A stretch of DNA of 64,000 bases from Hypholoma sublateritium FD-334 SS-4 (GCA_000827495.1 KN817597.1:113061-177060); one strand, 5' to 3'; counted from the stretch's first letter, positions 13,192-25,800 are shown. A program made the numbers and translations. The notes: a model not told the origin generated them from the sequence alone.

Positions 13192-13630
13192 ATGTCCAAC
13201 CACAGCAACCAATTTCCAGTGCCCCAGCTTTCCCCCGACCTGCAGTTTGCAGTCGATGTCGGTCACATCAATTATCATCAGGTGAGTCCTGGGCCTGAGT
13301 CGCAACCAGTAAACAATATTGCGGACGCCGTCTAATAAATTCTTCAAGGGAACGGTCGTTGTCTTAGACGAAACAAGCCGCCTTTGTGGACGTGTAGGCA
13401 CAATACCTCGCCGGCGAGGTTTTCGTATGGCAAGTATACGATTTTGGACTACTACCCGCGGCGGCGATGCTACCGTTCATGGCACTCACATTTGGCTGTC
13501 ATTTATTATCTAGGATGCAGACGGGAATGCTGTTTATGACGTGACATTCACAGATTCCGGAGGAAGAACCTTCGTTCAAGAAATGTACCATCATCAACTT
13601 GTTCCACTGTCGCGGGGCGATTCATCATGA
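13192..13630 (+). CDS. Small spliced protein, unknown
   Basis: Exons 13192-13281, 13349-13424 and 13521-13630 give a 91-residue protein with all phases consistent. Intron 1 is canonical (GTGAGT...CAAG). For intron 2 the canonical choice is GTATGG...GATGCAG. A GC-AG alternative (ATG/GCAAGT at 13430, acceptor CTAG at 13513) also stays in frame and gives 95 residues. The middle reads GTVVVLDETSRLCGRVGTIP and the end VTFTDSGGRTFVQEMYHHQL, which look like two beta-hairpins of a compact domain. There is no signal peptide or membrane segment. The TATA box upstream and the clean splice frame argue that it is real. I do not recognise the family. Confidence 0.5.
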
Positions 13631-14109
13631 AGTCAATATGCTGACTTGGACTCGAGACAGGGGATAATTTACATAACCTATTTTTACTCTACGCCTAATT
13701 TTAATATACCTCAGCGCTTTGTACTAACTTTCAATTATTTGTTGTTTATGGAACACGTTATTTCATTGCCCTTTCGCTTTCATACCTTCATTTCGGTCTG
13801 ACATGTTGCGGGATGAAAAGACACGCTAAGCGCACTGGATAGCATTAGTGACACCGCATCTCCCTGCTCCCATCGCATACGCGGCACGGTGGCATAGACA
13901 CACATACTGCAGGCATTGTATTTCTTGAAGTAGACTACAGCTAACGCAGTACGAAAGACATGGGTACGATGCAACATGATCAGAGAACGAACACCAAGAA
14001 GCTGTGAATATTTGGTTAGCATGCTTGATTCGACATGTTCGGAGAGCAACGCAGAGCGATAATTGAAAGAAAGTTCCGAAGGTCAAAAAGAGTCAGATAT
14101 CGATGTAAA
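13631..14109. other. Intergenic stretch
   Basis: Nearly 0.5 kb of AT-rich sequence downstream of the small gene. Two overlapping minus-strand frames (13780-14086) might be further exons of the doubtful gene at 14110-14519, but no consistent splice chain was found. Confidence 0.4.
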
Positions 14110-14519
14110 TCAACAGTCGCCTTTCCCGCCTCCACATTGTACACCGGGAGACTTTGGTATGGGAAAGGAGTTTATGTCCGCCCATCGAATGAATTCATCA
14201 AGCAAATTGGAAGGTAGAAAATGGAAATGAGAAAGGAAACTTACTTGTAGGCCATGCAACCCTCCCATACGATGCATAGATATCTGTAAATAGAAAGGGA
14301 GGTCAACAAGGTTGTTCGTAAAGGAATGTTGGAGAGGAGGATCAGACAAGGCTGAAATCGATAAGTATTCCACATAGTGTTTTAAGAATGTGGTAAAGTA
14401 TGGTATAATGTCGAATCATCACATTGGAATTGGATAAAAGACGTCGACTTACCATCACATTGGGAGAGAATCTGAGCAAATCCGCCGTGAGTTTTCAAAA
14501 CAACATGAGGCGAGAGCAT
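14110..14519 (-). CDS. Doubtful two-exon minus-strand gene
   Basis: From the ATG at 14519, an exon to 14453 ends in a good donor (GATG/GTAAGT). An acceptor (TTTCAG) opens a second exon at 14351, which can be read in frame to a stop at 14110, giving about 102 residues beginning MLSPHVVLKTHGGFAQILSQ. A TATAAAAA lies close upstream. A further GTAAGT at 14244 suggests more exons, so the 3' half is unreliable. It could equally be a spliced non-coding transcript antisense to the FES1 promoter. No family recognised. Confidence 0.25.
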
Positions 14520-14798
14520 GGCAAGAGCAAGGCGGTGAAAGAAATTTTTATACCGTTGGGTTTTTAATCTCCGCTCCGCCGTCTGTTTATAATCAACACA
14601 CACAGATATCGGTCACGTGTCCCCTTTCCTCAGCAACTTTCGAGCAAATTCTTCCTCATTCACGATCTCTCTGGGTTCTACAAGAAATAGATATATTTTC
14701 GATAACCTTGAAGCATTCCTTGTTCCAATCCTTGACCAAGCTACCCCCTCGCTATACTCATCCGTGAACTTTGAAGATTTTAGCCTCTGAATACCAGC

Positions 14799-16214
14799 AT
14801 GCAGTCAATCCTCAGATGGTCGATAGAAAATTCGACACCCTTGGACAGTGCAGCGAGCGATCGACCGCCTGTGGCACGTAAAGACCTAGATCCAGGCGTA
14901 ATTGACATGATCCTTGGAAAGCCGGATTCTGTGCAAATGAAGGAGGACATGGCCGTTGCGATTGACGCAAGCCGAAGTGAAGACGAGCGAATCGACGCGT
15001 TGGATCATTTGGAAATGGTGTGTTACATTAGAGCGAATTCTGTGAATTGTGAACTCATTTTTCTTGGATAACTAGCTGGTTGAGCACATTGATAACGCAA
15101 ATGGTGAGTTTCTAACTTAGATCACCGAAGCTATTTGATTATAACGAGGTCCGAAGATCTTGAAAAACTGAAACTTTGGGAACCACTTCAATCGTTAGCT
15201 ACTGCGGACTCGTCTACACTGGATATAAAGACTCAAGCGTTGTGGGTAATCGGTACCTCACTCCAAAACAATCCGTCTGCGCAGGATGTTGTGAGCGCGC
15301 AAATAATCTGGTTGATTTGATTTTGATCATCTCTTGTAGTATCTATCATACGACCCTCTGGTCTCCCTCCTTTCCTTCCTCGATCATTCAAACCCGTCAT
15401 CGTTATCGTTGCGTGCCAAGGCGATATACACTCTTTCTGGCCTATTGAAGCACAACGCACCCGCCCTGCAAAAATTAGGCTCCCCAGAAGTTGACGGATG
15501 GCATACGCTTCAAAATTCCCTCCAAGGTCTGTAATACCTCAAACGTTAGATGCTGTACTTCTTTACTGACGACGTGCAACCTCGCAGACCCATCAATAAG
15601 TGTTCGGCGAAAAGTAATCTTCCTTCTGTCCTCCTTGCTACATCCCACCTCGCCCGCCAATCCTCCGTCAACACAAGCACCCGCTGATGCGCCTCGCATC
15701 ACGGACGGTCCCCATCTATCGACGTCAACGGCCGTGACAAGCTCAGATGCCCCCAATATATTGACTCCAGACCAGGCTCCTGCCGCGGGCCCTGATCCCG
15801 TCTTCGCTAATTCTCATGCCGCTAACCTACAAAATCCATCGCGTACCTCGACGTCTGAACTCACGTTATCTGCGTTACAAGACTATAGTATCTTAGACAC
15901 AGTCATATCGTCACTGGTTACAGCTCTGCCATATGGAGAAGATGGCGAGAACGATGGACCTGATGCAGACTTTGAGGAAAAGGCCGTGCAGTGAGTACTA
16001 TCATCCTAACAAACGTCACTCGCGTTAACGGCAATCAATATCTAGTCTTATCTATGTCTACTCTGTGTCATGCCGCGGTACATTATCCAAGACGCAAAAA
16101 GACCGACTGAAATCATGGATACAATCCGTGAAGGAGGAGGGCGAAAAGGAGTTACTGGAGAGGTGGAATTTGTCAAGAGAGGAATACGCAGCGTTGATCG
16201 GGAAGTTGTTGTAG
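14799..16214 (+). CDS. fes1: Fes1/HspBP1-type Hsp70 nucleotide exchange factor
   Basis: Cytosolic armadillo-repeat factor that releases ADP from Hsp70. Six exons, 14799-15017, 15076-15103, 15157-15290, 15340-15526, 15588-15990 and 16046-16214, give 379 residues with all phases matching. The N-terminus MQSILRWSIENS is the hallmark Fes1 start (helical LLRWSIENS motif). Armadillo-type helices follow: LWEPLQSLATADSSTLDIK, ALWVIGTSLQNNPSAQD, then AKAIYTLSGLLKHNAPAL and SVRRKVIFLLSSLLHPTSP. A Pro/Ala/Ser-rich linker of about 65 residues (in exon 5) interrupts the repeats before the last helices (LIYVYSVSCRGTLSKTQKDR). The linker is longer than I would expect in yeast Fes1. The family call is firm. 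Confidence 0.92.
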
Positions 16215-16401
16215 ACGTGATTGTTTCATCCATAACGATTAAACATGTTCAGTATAATAGCATACTCCTTGAATAATACTGCTGTAAAAGGTCCCAACAT
16301 AATTTGAAAGGGGAGCTGCGTTCTAGATAAGGTAGAATCAAGTGTCCACAATTATTTGACGCCCGTCACCAGCGCTTTTCCCCAAACGGCCATCTTGCCA
16401 C

Positions 16402-17180
16402 ATGTCGTATCTCAACTCAACCCTCCTTCCGCAACGAGGGGCCCATCCTGTCTCGACAAGTATCATTCATCTCGTCGGTACATTGCAACTCTACGGCGCC
16501 TGTACACTCCACCTCTTGTACACCCTCCCACCCCTCCTCTTCGTCGACACACACGAACTTGCGCAGCGAGATGCATCATACGCGTTCGAGCACTGGGGGA
16601 CGCGGGATCTTGAGCGGCCTGTGCACGCGCTTCCCAACGAGCTTTCTGAGCTACTGTTGACTGTCCGTCTTCCCGAAGCTGGTGCAGACATCGACGTGCC
16701 GGAGACAGTTGTACAGGTCGAGGTGCCGATGCACTTACGCTACGGCGCGCCAAAGCGCTCAGGTGTGGCACAAACGAAGCCCTATCTACCTCTAGAAGTA
16801 GAATGGCCGCAGGCCTTCCTCCGTTGTCGGACGTGTATGTGCTACGACCCTTATGAACACGCGAGGATAACTCACCTCCTCAACCTCATCCAACAGCTAT
16901 CCCTAACCATCCTCCCTCGTCTCTTTCCTTGTCAGAGCATGTATCATCTGCTCTCCCTTCTATTCACGAGAGCATTCTGCTTGCCATCCCGCCCCACTCC
17001 AGCTTTTCAGCGGCGCCATGGAGCCCCCTGGTTATACCGCTCGGCAACCCCCAGGATCTATCCGTCGTCGAGCCTCTCACTGCACTGACTATCCTTGCGA
17101 CATTCTTTTGGCTTCTTAGAGTCTCCTGTAAAGTAGCGCACCGCTTAAACAGTGCTGTCAAACGGCCAAAAACTGTGTAG
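16402..17180 (+). CDS. pbn1: PBN1/PIG-X, subunit of GPI mannosyltransferase I
   Basis: ER membrane partner that stabilises the catalytic subunit Gpi14/PIG-M, which adds the first mannose to GPI anchors. Two exons (16402-16834 and 16897-17180) encode 238 residues. The luminal beta-rich part carries the family pattern LLLTVRLPEAGADIDVPETV ... VPMHLRYGAP ... VEWPQAFLRC. A single C-terminal membrane span (LTALTILATFFWLLRV) is followed by a short basic tail. The upstream hydrophobic GTLQLYGACTLHLLYTLPPL lies near the N-terminus. It sits 188 bases downstream of the fes1 stop, on the same strand. The call rests on the PIG-X signature (HLRY ... WP..F..C) and the topology. Confidence 0.8.
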
Positions 17181-17748
17181 CTGTCTAGTAGTGATTTTGC
17201 TTGCGCGCAATTCGCAGTTGGGGTGTCGTCAGGCGCGCACCTTCTGTCCGACTCTTACATATCCCTGGGATGAGAGCAATGCGTGAAATTGACTGCCGCC
17301 GGGTCATTCCACATCATGAATCTGCAATTTATACCTTGTCTTCGAGGTCCAGGAATCCAAGTCACTTAATCCCTCCTTGACGTACACGGCCCAATAACCT
17401 CCAATAGCCTGAACCAAAGTGCACACTTCCTGCTTGTGCTTTTCGGCACAACGAGCAGCATTATATATGCCCATGGTAATTTTCAGGATTGTGCCCATAT
17501 AGTTGTGACCACGTCAATTACCATTTCACTTTCGTGCACTAGAGCGATGCATAGCAAAGTAAACACTCCGTCAGACGAACACCAGTAATTGCGCAGAACT
17601 TTGTGATATATCTAATCAAGAGTTACAATTCAGAATGAGATGCACGACAAGAAAGTGTCCCAAAATAAGGTATGACATGGAAGAGTGGCGATATTATCGC
17701 CACATTTTACCCTTTTGAAATAGCTTCCTCGAAATAGATTCCTGATAT
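17181..17748. other. Convergent intergenic stretch
   Basis: Sequence between the 3' ends of pbn1 (plus) and the BAP31-like gene (minus). It holds only a 64-codon minus-strand frame (17304-17498) without support. It probably contains the two 3' UTRs. Confidence 0.5.
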
Positions 17749-18741
17749 TTAATCGACACGCTTGTTAGATTTGTTGCCTGAAAGATCATTCAACTCAGTG
17801 GCGAGTCTATCGTATTCAGCGTTGTTTTGTGCAGATTGCTTTTTGAGGATTTCTAGTCGCATGCTGTTTAGTTTAAAGATTGGAGGGGATGGCGAGTGCC
17901 CAGCTCACCAAAATCTCGCTGTTGCTTTTGAGCTTTTTCGACTTCCTTCTTGAGCGCGGCAATCTCCTTGGCTTGGTCTTCCGATTGAGCACCTGTGGAC
18001 CGAGAAGAAGAAGCAGTCTGAAAGAATGTCACAACCATTCAGTCCAACACAGATAACCTGGAAAAGAACAAAGGCAACGCACAGCCTTCTTGAGTTTCGC
18101 GTATTCTTCTTGAGTGTGGATGAGATCGAGGATGATGTAGAACGTGCGCGTAAGAACAAGCGATAGGAACAGGCAGAATCCTGTCAGGTAAACGTTGCGC
18201 TGCGCGCTATTGAAATTACGTCAATCAACGGTGCTGATGAAGCGCTGCTGCAACTTGACCCTGCCGCAGTTTGGAACGTACTAGAATTTCCTGGCTGCAA
18301 TTCCCGTGTCTGTTCTAATATCGGACAGCATACCCTGCTTGTTGTGCCTTGCGAGGTCTGACTCGGCGGTGACGCGGAACATTCGTTGGAGCGCGTCGGC
18401 AAAGAGAATCGCCACGAAACTGAAAATAAGATGAGCTCGGTAAGATATGGAGCGAGGAAGACGCACATGAATGAAATCTTAAGCCCATATGCCACCTTCG
18501 CAACAATCTTGGACTCGGTGAGGAAAGTAAAGAGACGCTTCTTCAAGCTATAAGGAAGAGGAGCGACAAGCAGACAGAATGTAACCATCTAAGATACAGG
18601 TTAGTTTCCTGCAATGGCTTAAGGGTCTTTCTTCGTACTTCCGATGCGAGGAGCATAAACGTGAGCGAATAACTGGTATATTCGCATTAGTGGATACAGT
18701 AAACGCGTTGCAAAACCTCTCAATACGCACTAGATAGTCAT
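17749..18741 (-). CDS. BAP31/Yet-family ER membrane protein
   Basis: ER transmembrane protein of the BAP29/BAP31 (yeast Yet1-3) family, involved in ER export and quality control of membrane proteins. Seven exons: 18731-18741 (11 nt), 18639-18672, 18467-18588, 18282-18419, 18083-18206, 17909-18017 and 17749-17852; 213 residues. The start is fixed by the family N-terminus MTIYYSLTFMLLASEM, assembled across the first three exons. It continues with VTFCLLVAPLPYSLKKRLFT, KISFIFVAILFADALQRMFR and a third membrane span (VYLTGFCLFLSLVLTRTFYI). The tail is a coiled coil (KEIAALKKEVEKAQKQQ) ending NKRVD, a lysine/arginine-rich terminus. Family identification is strong. Confidence 0.93.
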
Positions 18742-19052
18742 CTCGAGAGATTGAAGAGTGTTGGGTGTTGGATTCAGATACTGCGATCAAGCTTTTATAG
18801 CAGTACTAGTGTGTACGTGGAGGTTGAGGACGAGGAGGCGGCGAGGCTGTCCGAACAAAACACGAGACAGTGACGGCGCAGCCACGCTGACGTCACATAC
18901 CCAACGAACCATGGTGAACCGAGCACGAGCGGGCCGAACCATCCCGTGACGGTGACGCGTACCCTGTGGTCGTAATCAGCACTTTCGAAAATCATTGGCC
19001 AGTCGCGTCCATTCCCTAGCTTATACCACCACATACCTCGTATCAGCTTGCC
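18742..19052. promoter_or_regulatory. Divergent promoter between the BAP31-like gene and ubp6
   Basis: The two start codons lie 311 bases apart on opposite strands. The stretch contains no open frame of note and must carry both promoters. A GC-rich core (around 18880-18960) contains CGTGACGGTGACGCG-like repeats of GTGACG. Confidence 0.5.
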
Positions 19053-21474
19053 ATGGCTCCCATCCAAGTCAATATCAAACACGCAGGAAAGGCATATAGC
19101 CTTCCACTCGACCCCGATCTCCCGCCAGCAGTGTTCAAGGACACCGTGTACAACGCCACTGGCGTACCCCCGGATCGCATGAAGGTCATGGTGAAAGGTG
19201 GTGTCTTGAAGGTGAATTCTGCGTCTAATTATCCCGTTTGACGGGTCTGAACACTCTTGCGCACTTCCTTCTAGGATGACTCTGTGTGGAAGAAGATCGG
19301 TCCAAAAGAGGTGATACCCATCGTATCTTTTTGAGCCAAATCACTCATCAATGGATCGGTAGGGTCAAACATTCACAGTAATTGGAACAGCAGGCGCGCT
19401 CCCCAAAGCACCGGCCAAACCTGTTGTCTTCCTGGAGGGTGAGTCGAACTTCAACACTCAAGCGAACAATAGGCGCTGAATCATATACATCTAAGATATG
19501 GATGATTCAGAGCTCGCAGAAGCTGTATGAGCTTTCCACGTTTTTCTCTTCGTCAATGCTTATGGATATATAGCTTGCCAAACCTGTAGGACTGACAAAG
19601 TACGTGCTGCTCAGTTCAGGAATCGCACCAATTTCCTTAAGCCACGCGCGCGGTATATACTCATTATTAATATTGCAGCCTCGGAAATACATGCTACATG
19701 AATGCCACCGTCCAAGCGCTTCGCGCAGTACCTGAATTACAAGTTGCGTTGAGCACGTACGTTGAAAGCTATTCCTTATGTTTCGCTGTCTCATATGTCA
19801 CTGCAGGCCATCACTGCAGTCCACAACGCCGCTTCCAGGTGCATTACGCGACCTGTACTCCAATATGACGAAGACTACGGATAGTATCACCCCCTTGAGA
19901 TTTTTGCAGGTCTTGCGCGAAGTACGTCCCACAGTCGGATTTCAGCATTCCCCAAATATTAAAATACAGATGATAAGGTCAATCCTCAATTTGCGGAGAT
20001 GGATCGCAGAGAAAGCAAGGCCAACGATTTCATGTCTGGTCCGGGCTATGCACAACAAGGCAGGACTGCGTACTGTCATCATTACGATTATTGCTCATTT
20101 AGCATATATAGACGCGGAAGAATGTTACGGCACTATCGTCAATAGTCTGCGCAATGTTCCTGGTCTAGATGCGTCTGGGAACAGTGTTAGCACTGGCGCA
20201 GAGGCTGCTGCTGACCGGGGGAAATTTGTGAAGCAATTTATGATGGGAGAGATGGTCAGGGAGTCAGTAACTTTGAATCTTGGACGTTGGTGCCTCTGTT
20301 CATTGACATATTATACAATACAGGCTGTCCTGCGACGAAGCTGCAGACGAACCCAAGACCGTTTCTTCCGAACAAGTCCTCAAGATCGAATGTAACATCT
20401 CTGTCAACACCAATTTTATGCTTTCTGGAATTATGAGCGCGAGTAATAATATTACTCTTTATGTCTTAATAATTGACCTTATGAAACACAGTCTCTGGAT
20501 ACTAAAGTCGAAAAAAATTCTCCTTCGCTAGGGAGACAAGCACTCTACAGTCAAAAATCGCGCCTGTCAAGATTACCTACATATCTTACGATACATATGG
20601 TTCGCTTTGCATGGCGAGCTGATATTGGCAAGAAGGCCAAGATCATGGTGAGCGCGATCATCACAGGTGATTTCGCTGTCTCACGCATGTTTTCAACAGC
20701 GCAAAGTCAAGTTTCCGCAAGAATTCGACGCACTAGATCTGGCTACCGACGACCTACGTGAGAAACTATTACCTGCCAGCCGAAAGTTGAAGGACATTGA
20801 GAAGGAGCGTGGGGAACGCCGGAAGGTCAGGAAAAGGACAAAGCAAGCTGCTGCTAGCGCCGGTCCGTCAACAACCTCTGTCGTTCCGTCAACGACAGAT
20901 GTGGAGATGGGTGACGCATCTGGTATCGCGACTACCACAGATTCCGCTGCCGTTGCCGAGGGCGAGGACACAACCAAGCAGACAGTTCTTGGGGAGTTTG
21001 AAGATGAGGTGGTCATTCGTAAACGGGAGGCTGCCGAGTTGGAGACCCTCATCTCGCCCCAGGTAAAAGCAGATGTGGGAGCCAGTGCAACAGGACTGTA
21101 TGAATTAGTCGGTGAGTGATCGTCTCTTTCTCCTGACCACTCGTTACGTTCATCAAAAATATTTACTTTGCCTTTTTTCAGCCATTATCACACACAAAGG
21201 CGCCGCTGCCGATGGTGGCCACTATATCGGGTTCGTAAAGAAGAGCGTCTTCGATGCGTACAGCAAAAAGAAGCTCGCGGCGGCAGACTCGGACGAACCC
21301 GAGCCCGAGGCCAGCACGGCGGACATCGACTTGCTCGAGAGTGATGAGGACTGGTACAAATTCGACGACCAGAAGGTATCTTTGTTCCCCAAGGAGAAAC
21401 TCACCACGCTGGATGGAGGAGGCGAGGACTCCAGTGCATATGTGCTGCTGTACAAGAGCAAGAACACTGCCTGA
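19053..21474 (+). CDS. ubp6: Ubp6/USP14 proteasome-associated deubiquitinase
   Basis: Ubiquitin C-terminal hydrolase that docks on the proteasome and trims ubiquitin from substrates. Thirteen exons: 19053-19211, 19275-19310, 19363-19438, 19498-19526, 19574-19599, 19679-19756, 19807-19921, 19978-20059, 20112-20262, 20324-20438, 20492-20647, 20700-21111 and 21182-21474; 575 residues. The N-terminal ubiquitin-like domain starts MAPIQVNIKHAGKAYSLPLD. The USP domain begins GLTNLGNTCYMNATVQALRA (catalytic Cys) and ends with the His box THKGAAADGGHYIGFVKKS. Two introns are best explained as GC-AG: 20060-20111, needed to assemble GYAQQDAEEC, and 20439-20491, needed for LSGIMSSLDTKVEKNSPSLG. An acidic/Ser-Thr insert of about 60 residues lies between the blocks in exon 12. 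Confidence 0.94.
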
Positions 21475-22893
21475 TCTGATTACTGAGAGATGCTTCATGG
21501 TGATCCAATGGTTCCTTGCTTTTTTGACGGCCTGCTGTGGTTTTTTCGCCCACTTGCAATTCTTGTAATTGGCAATGATATGGGATGTAATATTAATGTC
21601 GGCGTAGAAAACAACATGATTCTTGACTCCGGAGTCCGAACAGACATATACTAGCGAATGTTCAACTAATAAATTGAATTCCAGCAGGGACACCACATGA
21701 TATCATTGTTGTTTTGTCTGGTATTATAAGGCAGAATGTCTGTCGCGTCAAACATTTAACAGCAACGTATTCATAGAACCGACCCGGGAGGGCCGCTTGC
21801 CGGCCGGGCCACCCCGGCTCCGGCTCCGATGCCTCATCGTCAACACTCCTTCGTGCCACCAGCCAACAACCAGCTTGACTCTAACCCCCATGCTGGGTTA
21901 GGCTGGGTCCGGCATCCACTTCCCATTTTGAATTATTGATCAGTGCTTGCCATGACATACATATGCCCTTGATTCTTTTCTGACCTGACTGACTTCTCTC
22001 ATTTCGACGGGTTTGAAGCCATTTGGAAGGAAGTTCACCCGGATTGTTGCTCAATTGCGCTTGGAGGTATGTCGAGCTCACCCTCACGTTCTCAAAATGA
22101 TTATCTCTGATTTAAAATGTGTACGAGCAGTGATGTAAATAGAGTTCTACATGTCCACAAGTTGAAGAACAAATGGACCGCCATTCTGGTTCTTATGATA
22201 TTTGTCCTTCCGAATCACCCATTTTGTGTCGCGTTCCTTAGCCGCCCCGGGATTCAGATCGCTCGGTGTATCATACGACAGGCTGGCGCGTGGTACGTCT
22301 ACACATCCTCAGCTTCAATTGACCCCGACATAGCTGGTCCCTCTTGGGTCCCTCGACTTTACTTGGAACGTGGCCCGCTGGCGGCAAGCTTCCTCGAAGC
22401 GTTATTCTCAGGATTACTACTTCTCTGTGCGTAGTCCTCTATGTCATATGCGCGTCCTCTCTGTCTACGCGAAAAGTTGCTCTCTCCTCTAAACGTCGTG
22501 AGGATTTAGAATTCCCATTCTAAATATTACTCGAAATCGTCGGTGAAAACCAAGCAGCTCTGCGCATGAAGCACGCGTGATGCCACATCCAGGCTAATAC
22601 TTTATTGCCAGCACACATGCTATAGCGTACGCGCTCTTTGGATGCTCGCCCGCACTGCGCCCGTCGCGTACTAGCTTCGCCCCGAGGATCTTCCACACCG
22701 GCCCTGTCGACGTGTCACGAGGCTCGCTCAGGCTTCGTGTCGCCCGCTAGGCCGTCTTCTTTTTATTGATGTTTATCGAGATATTGAAATAGATAGCTCC
22801 TCTTAGCTGCTTGGGGCACTACATATAATCTCTGGCTCGCAAAAAGTTAGTCGCCTGTTTCCCACTCTCCGTTGGCGGCGTCGTATTGCTACC
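21475..22893. other. Intergenic stretch
   Basis: About 1.4 kb between ubp6 and the GH115 gene. A C+G-rich patch around 21780-21835 is built of GGCCGG and CCCGG elements; the remainder is unremarkable. A 105-codon plus-strand frame (22117-22434) has no recognisable domain. Promoter sequences of the secreted GH115 enzyme are expected in the last few hundred bases. Confidence 0.45.
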
Positions 22894-25800
22894 ATGGCGC
22901 GAGCTTTTGCTTGCCTTTTCGCTGCGGCAACTCTTCTCCGAGGTGTATACGCCATCGGGCAGGAGAGCTGCGTGTCGTTCAAGTCGTCATCTAACAATTT
23001 CGCGGTGGTCAACAATAAAAAAGCTGCCCCTATTCTCCTCTCTACCGACGACTGGCTTGGTGTTCAGCTTGCCGCAGCTAACTTTGCAGCGGATATTGAA
23101 CGCGTTACCTCTGTCACCCCTTCGTTGAGCAACTTCACTGTTGCAGCCACCCCCACGGCCCCTGCCTCGTCGACCTCAAATTCTACTGGTGCTACGCCTT
23201 CATCGGCGGCCGACAGTCAAGTTCTCGCAGCAGCAGCAGCCACGTCGAACTCAAATTCCGCCGATGCTACGCCCTCAGCAGTTGCCGTCAGCAAACCTCC
23301 CACGACGCCCCCAATCATCATCGGTACCCTTGGACAGTCGTCCCTCATCAATGCTGTTGTCAAAAATGCCGGGATCGACACATCCTCAATTGAAGGCAAA
23401 TGGGAAGCATTCTTGACCAAGGTTGTCAAAAATCCCCTTCCCGGAGTGGCTTCAGCCTACGTCATAATTGGATCAGACAAGCGCGGTACAATTTTCGCGC
23501 TATACGACCATTCAGAGCAATTCGGTGAGTTCAAGCATATTACATGGCCCCGTCTCCAAAATTGAACATGGCGCTAAACATAAATTTATTCCCCGGTCAG
23601 GCGTCTCGCCCTGGTTCTGGTAAGTCTTCTTCGTAAATTTAGAACCATTCTTTTGTTTGCGGGCCGATGCAGTGCTGATATAAATACTTCCTCCGCCAGG
23701 TGGGCCGACGTTCCTACTACTACCAATGACAACATATTTGTCTCTAACTCCGGGTGTGCTCATGGCGAACCGTCCGTCAAGTACCGCGGTATATTCCTCA
23801 ACGACGAACAGCCCGCTCTGCAGAACTGGGCCATGGAGAAGTTCACGAACGGAACGGGAGCCGCCCTGACCGGGAGTCCGTTCAACCATTTCTTCTACAC
23901 CCACCTGTAATTTACACATGACAGTCCCGCGAAGTGGTCCTAACGTACTGCTCCATAGCTTCGATCTTATTCTTAGGTTGAAAGCAAATTTCCTGTGGCC
24001 AGGTATGAGATAGTCCATGTAACATCTGCGAAACGCATTCTCACCTGAATTTTCATAGCAATCTGGAGCAGTGCCTTCGCTGTCGATGATCCGCTAAACC
24101 AGCCCCTCGCCAATGCTTATGGCGTTGTAATGGGAACCAGGCGCGTTATTCGGTGTAAGACTGTCTTCTTTCCGTACTTACCTTTTGGAAAATTTTAGTC
24201 ATCAAGAACCCATGATGCGCTCCACTCCTATAGAATTCTCGCTGTTCGAAACCGGCCCTTGGGATTACACGACCAATTCAGAGGTGATCAATAGTTACTG
24301 GCTTGTAGGGGCGGAGCGTGCTAGGCCTTACGAGTCAGTTTTCACCATGGGCATGAGAGGCTTCGGGGACTGTACGTCATTTCCAGGATGATCTTACAAC
24401 TGCGATTAACGCTCTACGAATGTTTATTCAGTGCCACTTTCGGAAACAACAGATATTGGGCTTCTTGAGAGTGTTATTGCCAACCAGACTGAAATCTTAC
24501 AGAACGCATTCAACGAAACTGACGTGTCGGAAATTCCGCAAGTTTGGTGCTTATGTACGTTCTACCCCTCAGTAAACGAGTGTACCAAACTAAATATTTG
24601 CTATCTCGAATAGACAAAGAGGTCGAAGGATACTACGATGACGGAATGCGCGTTCTAGATTACATCACCCTGCTATGGACGGATGATAAGTAAGTAAACT
24701 CGTCATCGAAAGATACGTTTATTGAAAATAAGACACAATCTTATAGCTTTGGAAATATTCGGCGTTTCCCAACCATTGACGAGAGAAACAGGACAGGCGG
24801 TGCCGGTGTATATTATCATGTAAGCCTTTATATTGTTTTTAAAAGATGTCAGGTTCCTTATGCATTGATCGATTTAGCTCGACTATGTAAGAACAATCCT
24901 TGCGGCCAGTCCAAAAGTAGGATCCTCACTACTTATAGGTCGGTGATGTCAGAGACTATAAATGGATCACTGTAAGCATTTAGTTGGTTCCTCGAGTTGC
25001 CTTCCTCATTATTTTTGTAGAGTAGCCAAATTGAAAAGGTTGATTCATTCGTTTGGGGATCGTATATCGCATCGTTTAAACTTCTGAACGGATTTATAGA
25101 TTCATCAACAAATGTCCCTCTCCATAGCGCGCAACTCCAGCCGCGTGTGGGTTCTCAACGTCGGAGATCTCAAGCCATATGAACGCGAGATCGAATTTTT
25201 CCTCACCTACGCATGGGATGCTTCAGTTTGGCAGCCTTCGAATCTTTCCACTTTTGTTACTGATTGGGCAACCCGCGAATTCGATGTCACCGCCGCTGAT
25301 GCAACAAAGGTGACCAACATCGTCGCAAACCTAACACGGTTCAACGCCAGAAGGAAGCCAGAATTACTCAACGGTACTACTTACAGCTTGGTCAGCTACA
25401 GAGAGTGAGACTCGCATTTATCCTCGGACTGAGAGGTTTAGCCTAATGATTTCTGTAGAGCTGAGACTGTCCAGAGCGAGTGGGCGTCACTCCTGGCAGA
25501 ATCAACCGCGATCTATAACAGTTTGCCCAAGGGTACTCAGCCAGCATTCTTCCAACTTATCCAACACCCAGTCCTCGCAAGCGCTAATCTTGCGAACATG
25601 GTACGTTGAATCTTTCATCTCTGTTGTTATATCTAAAATCGCCTCCGAAAGTTGATCGCCGCTGGTCAGAATAACCTGCGAGCTTCGCAAGCGAGGGTAT
25701 GTTCTCCTCCTGATCTGTAACCATCCCCATTCTTACCCAATATAGCTGAGTACCAACGATCTTGCCGACACGGTCCAGCAGCTGTTCGAGCAAGACTTTG

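Noticed and set aside
17304..17498. 64-codon minus-strand frame that vaguely recalls fungal STAND protein N-termini
   Set aside because: Similarity is too weak and short to call; lies in a convergent 3' UTR region.
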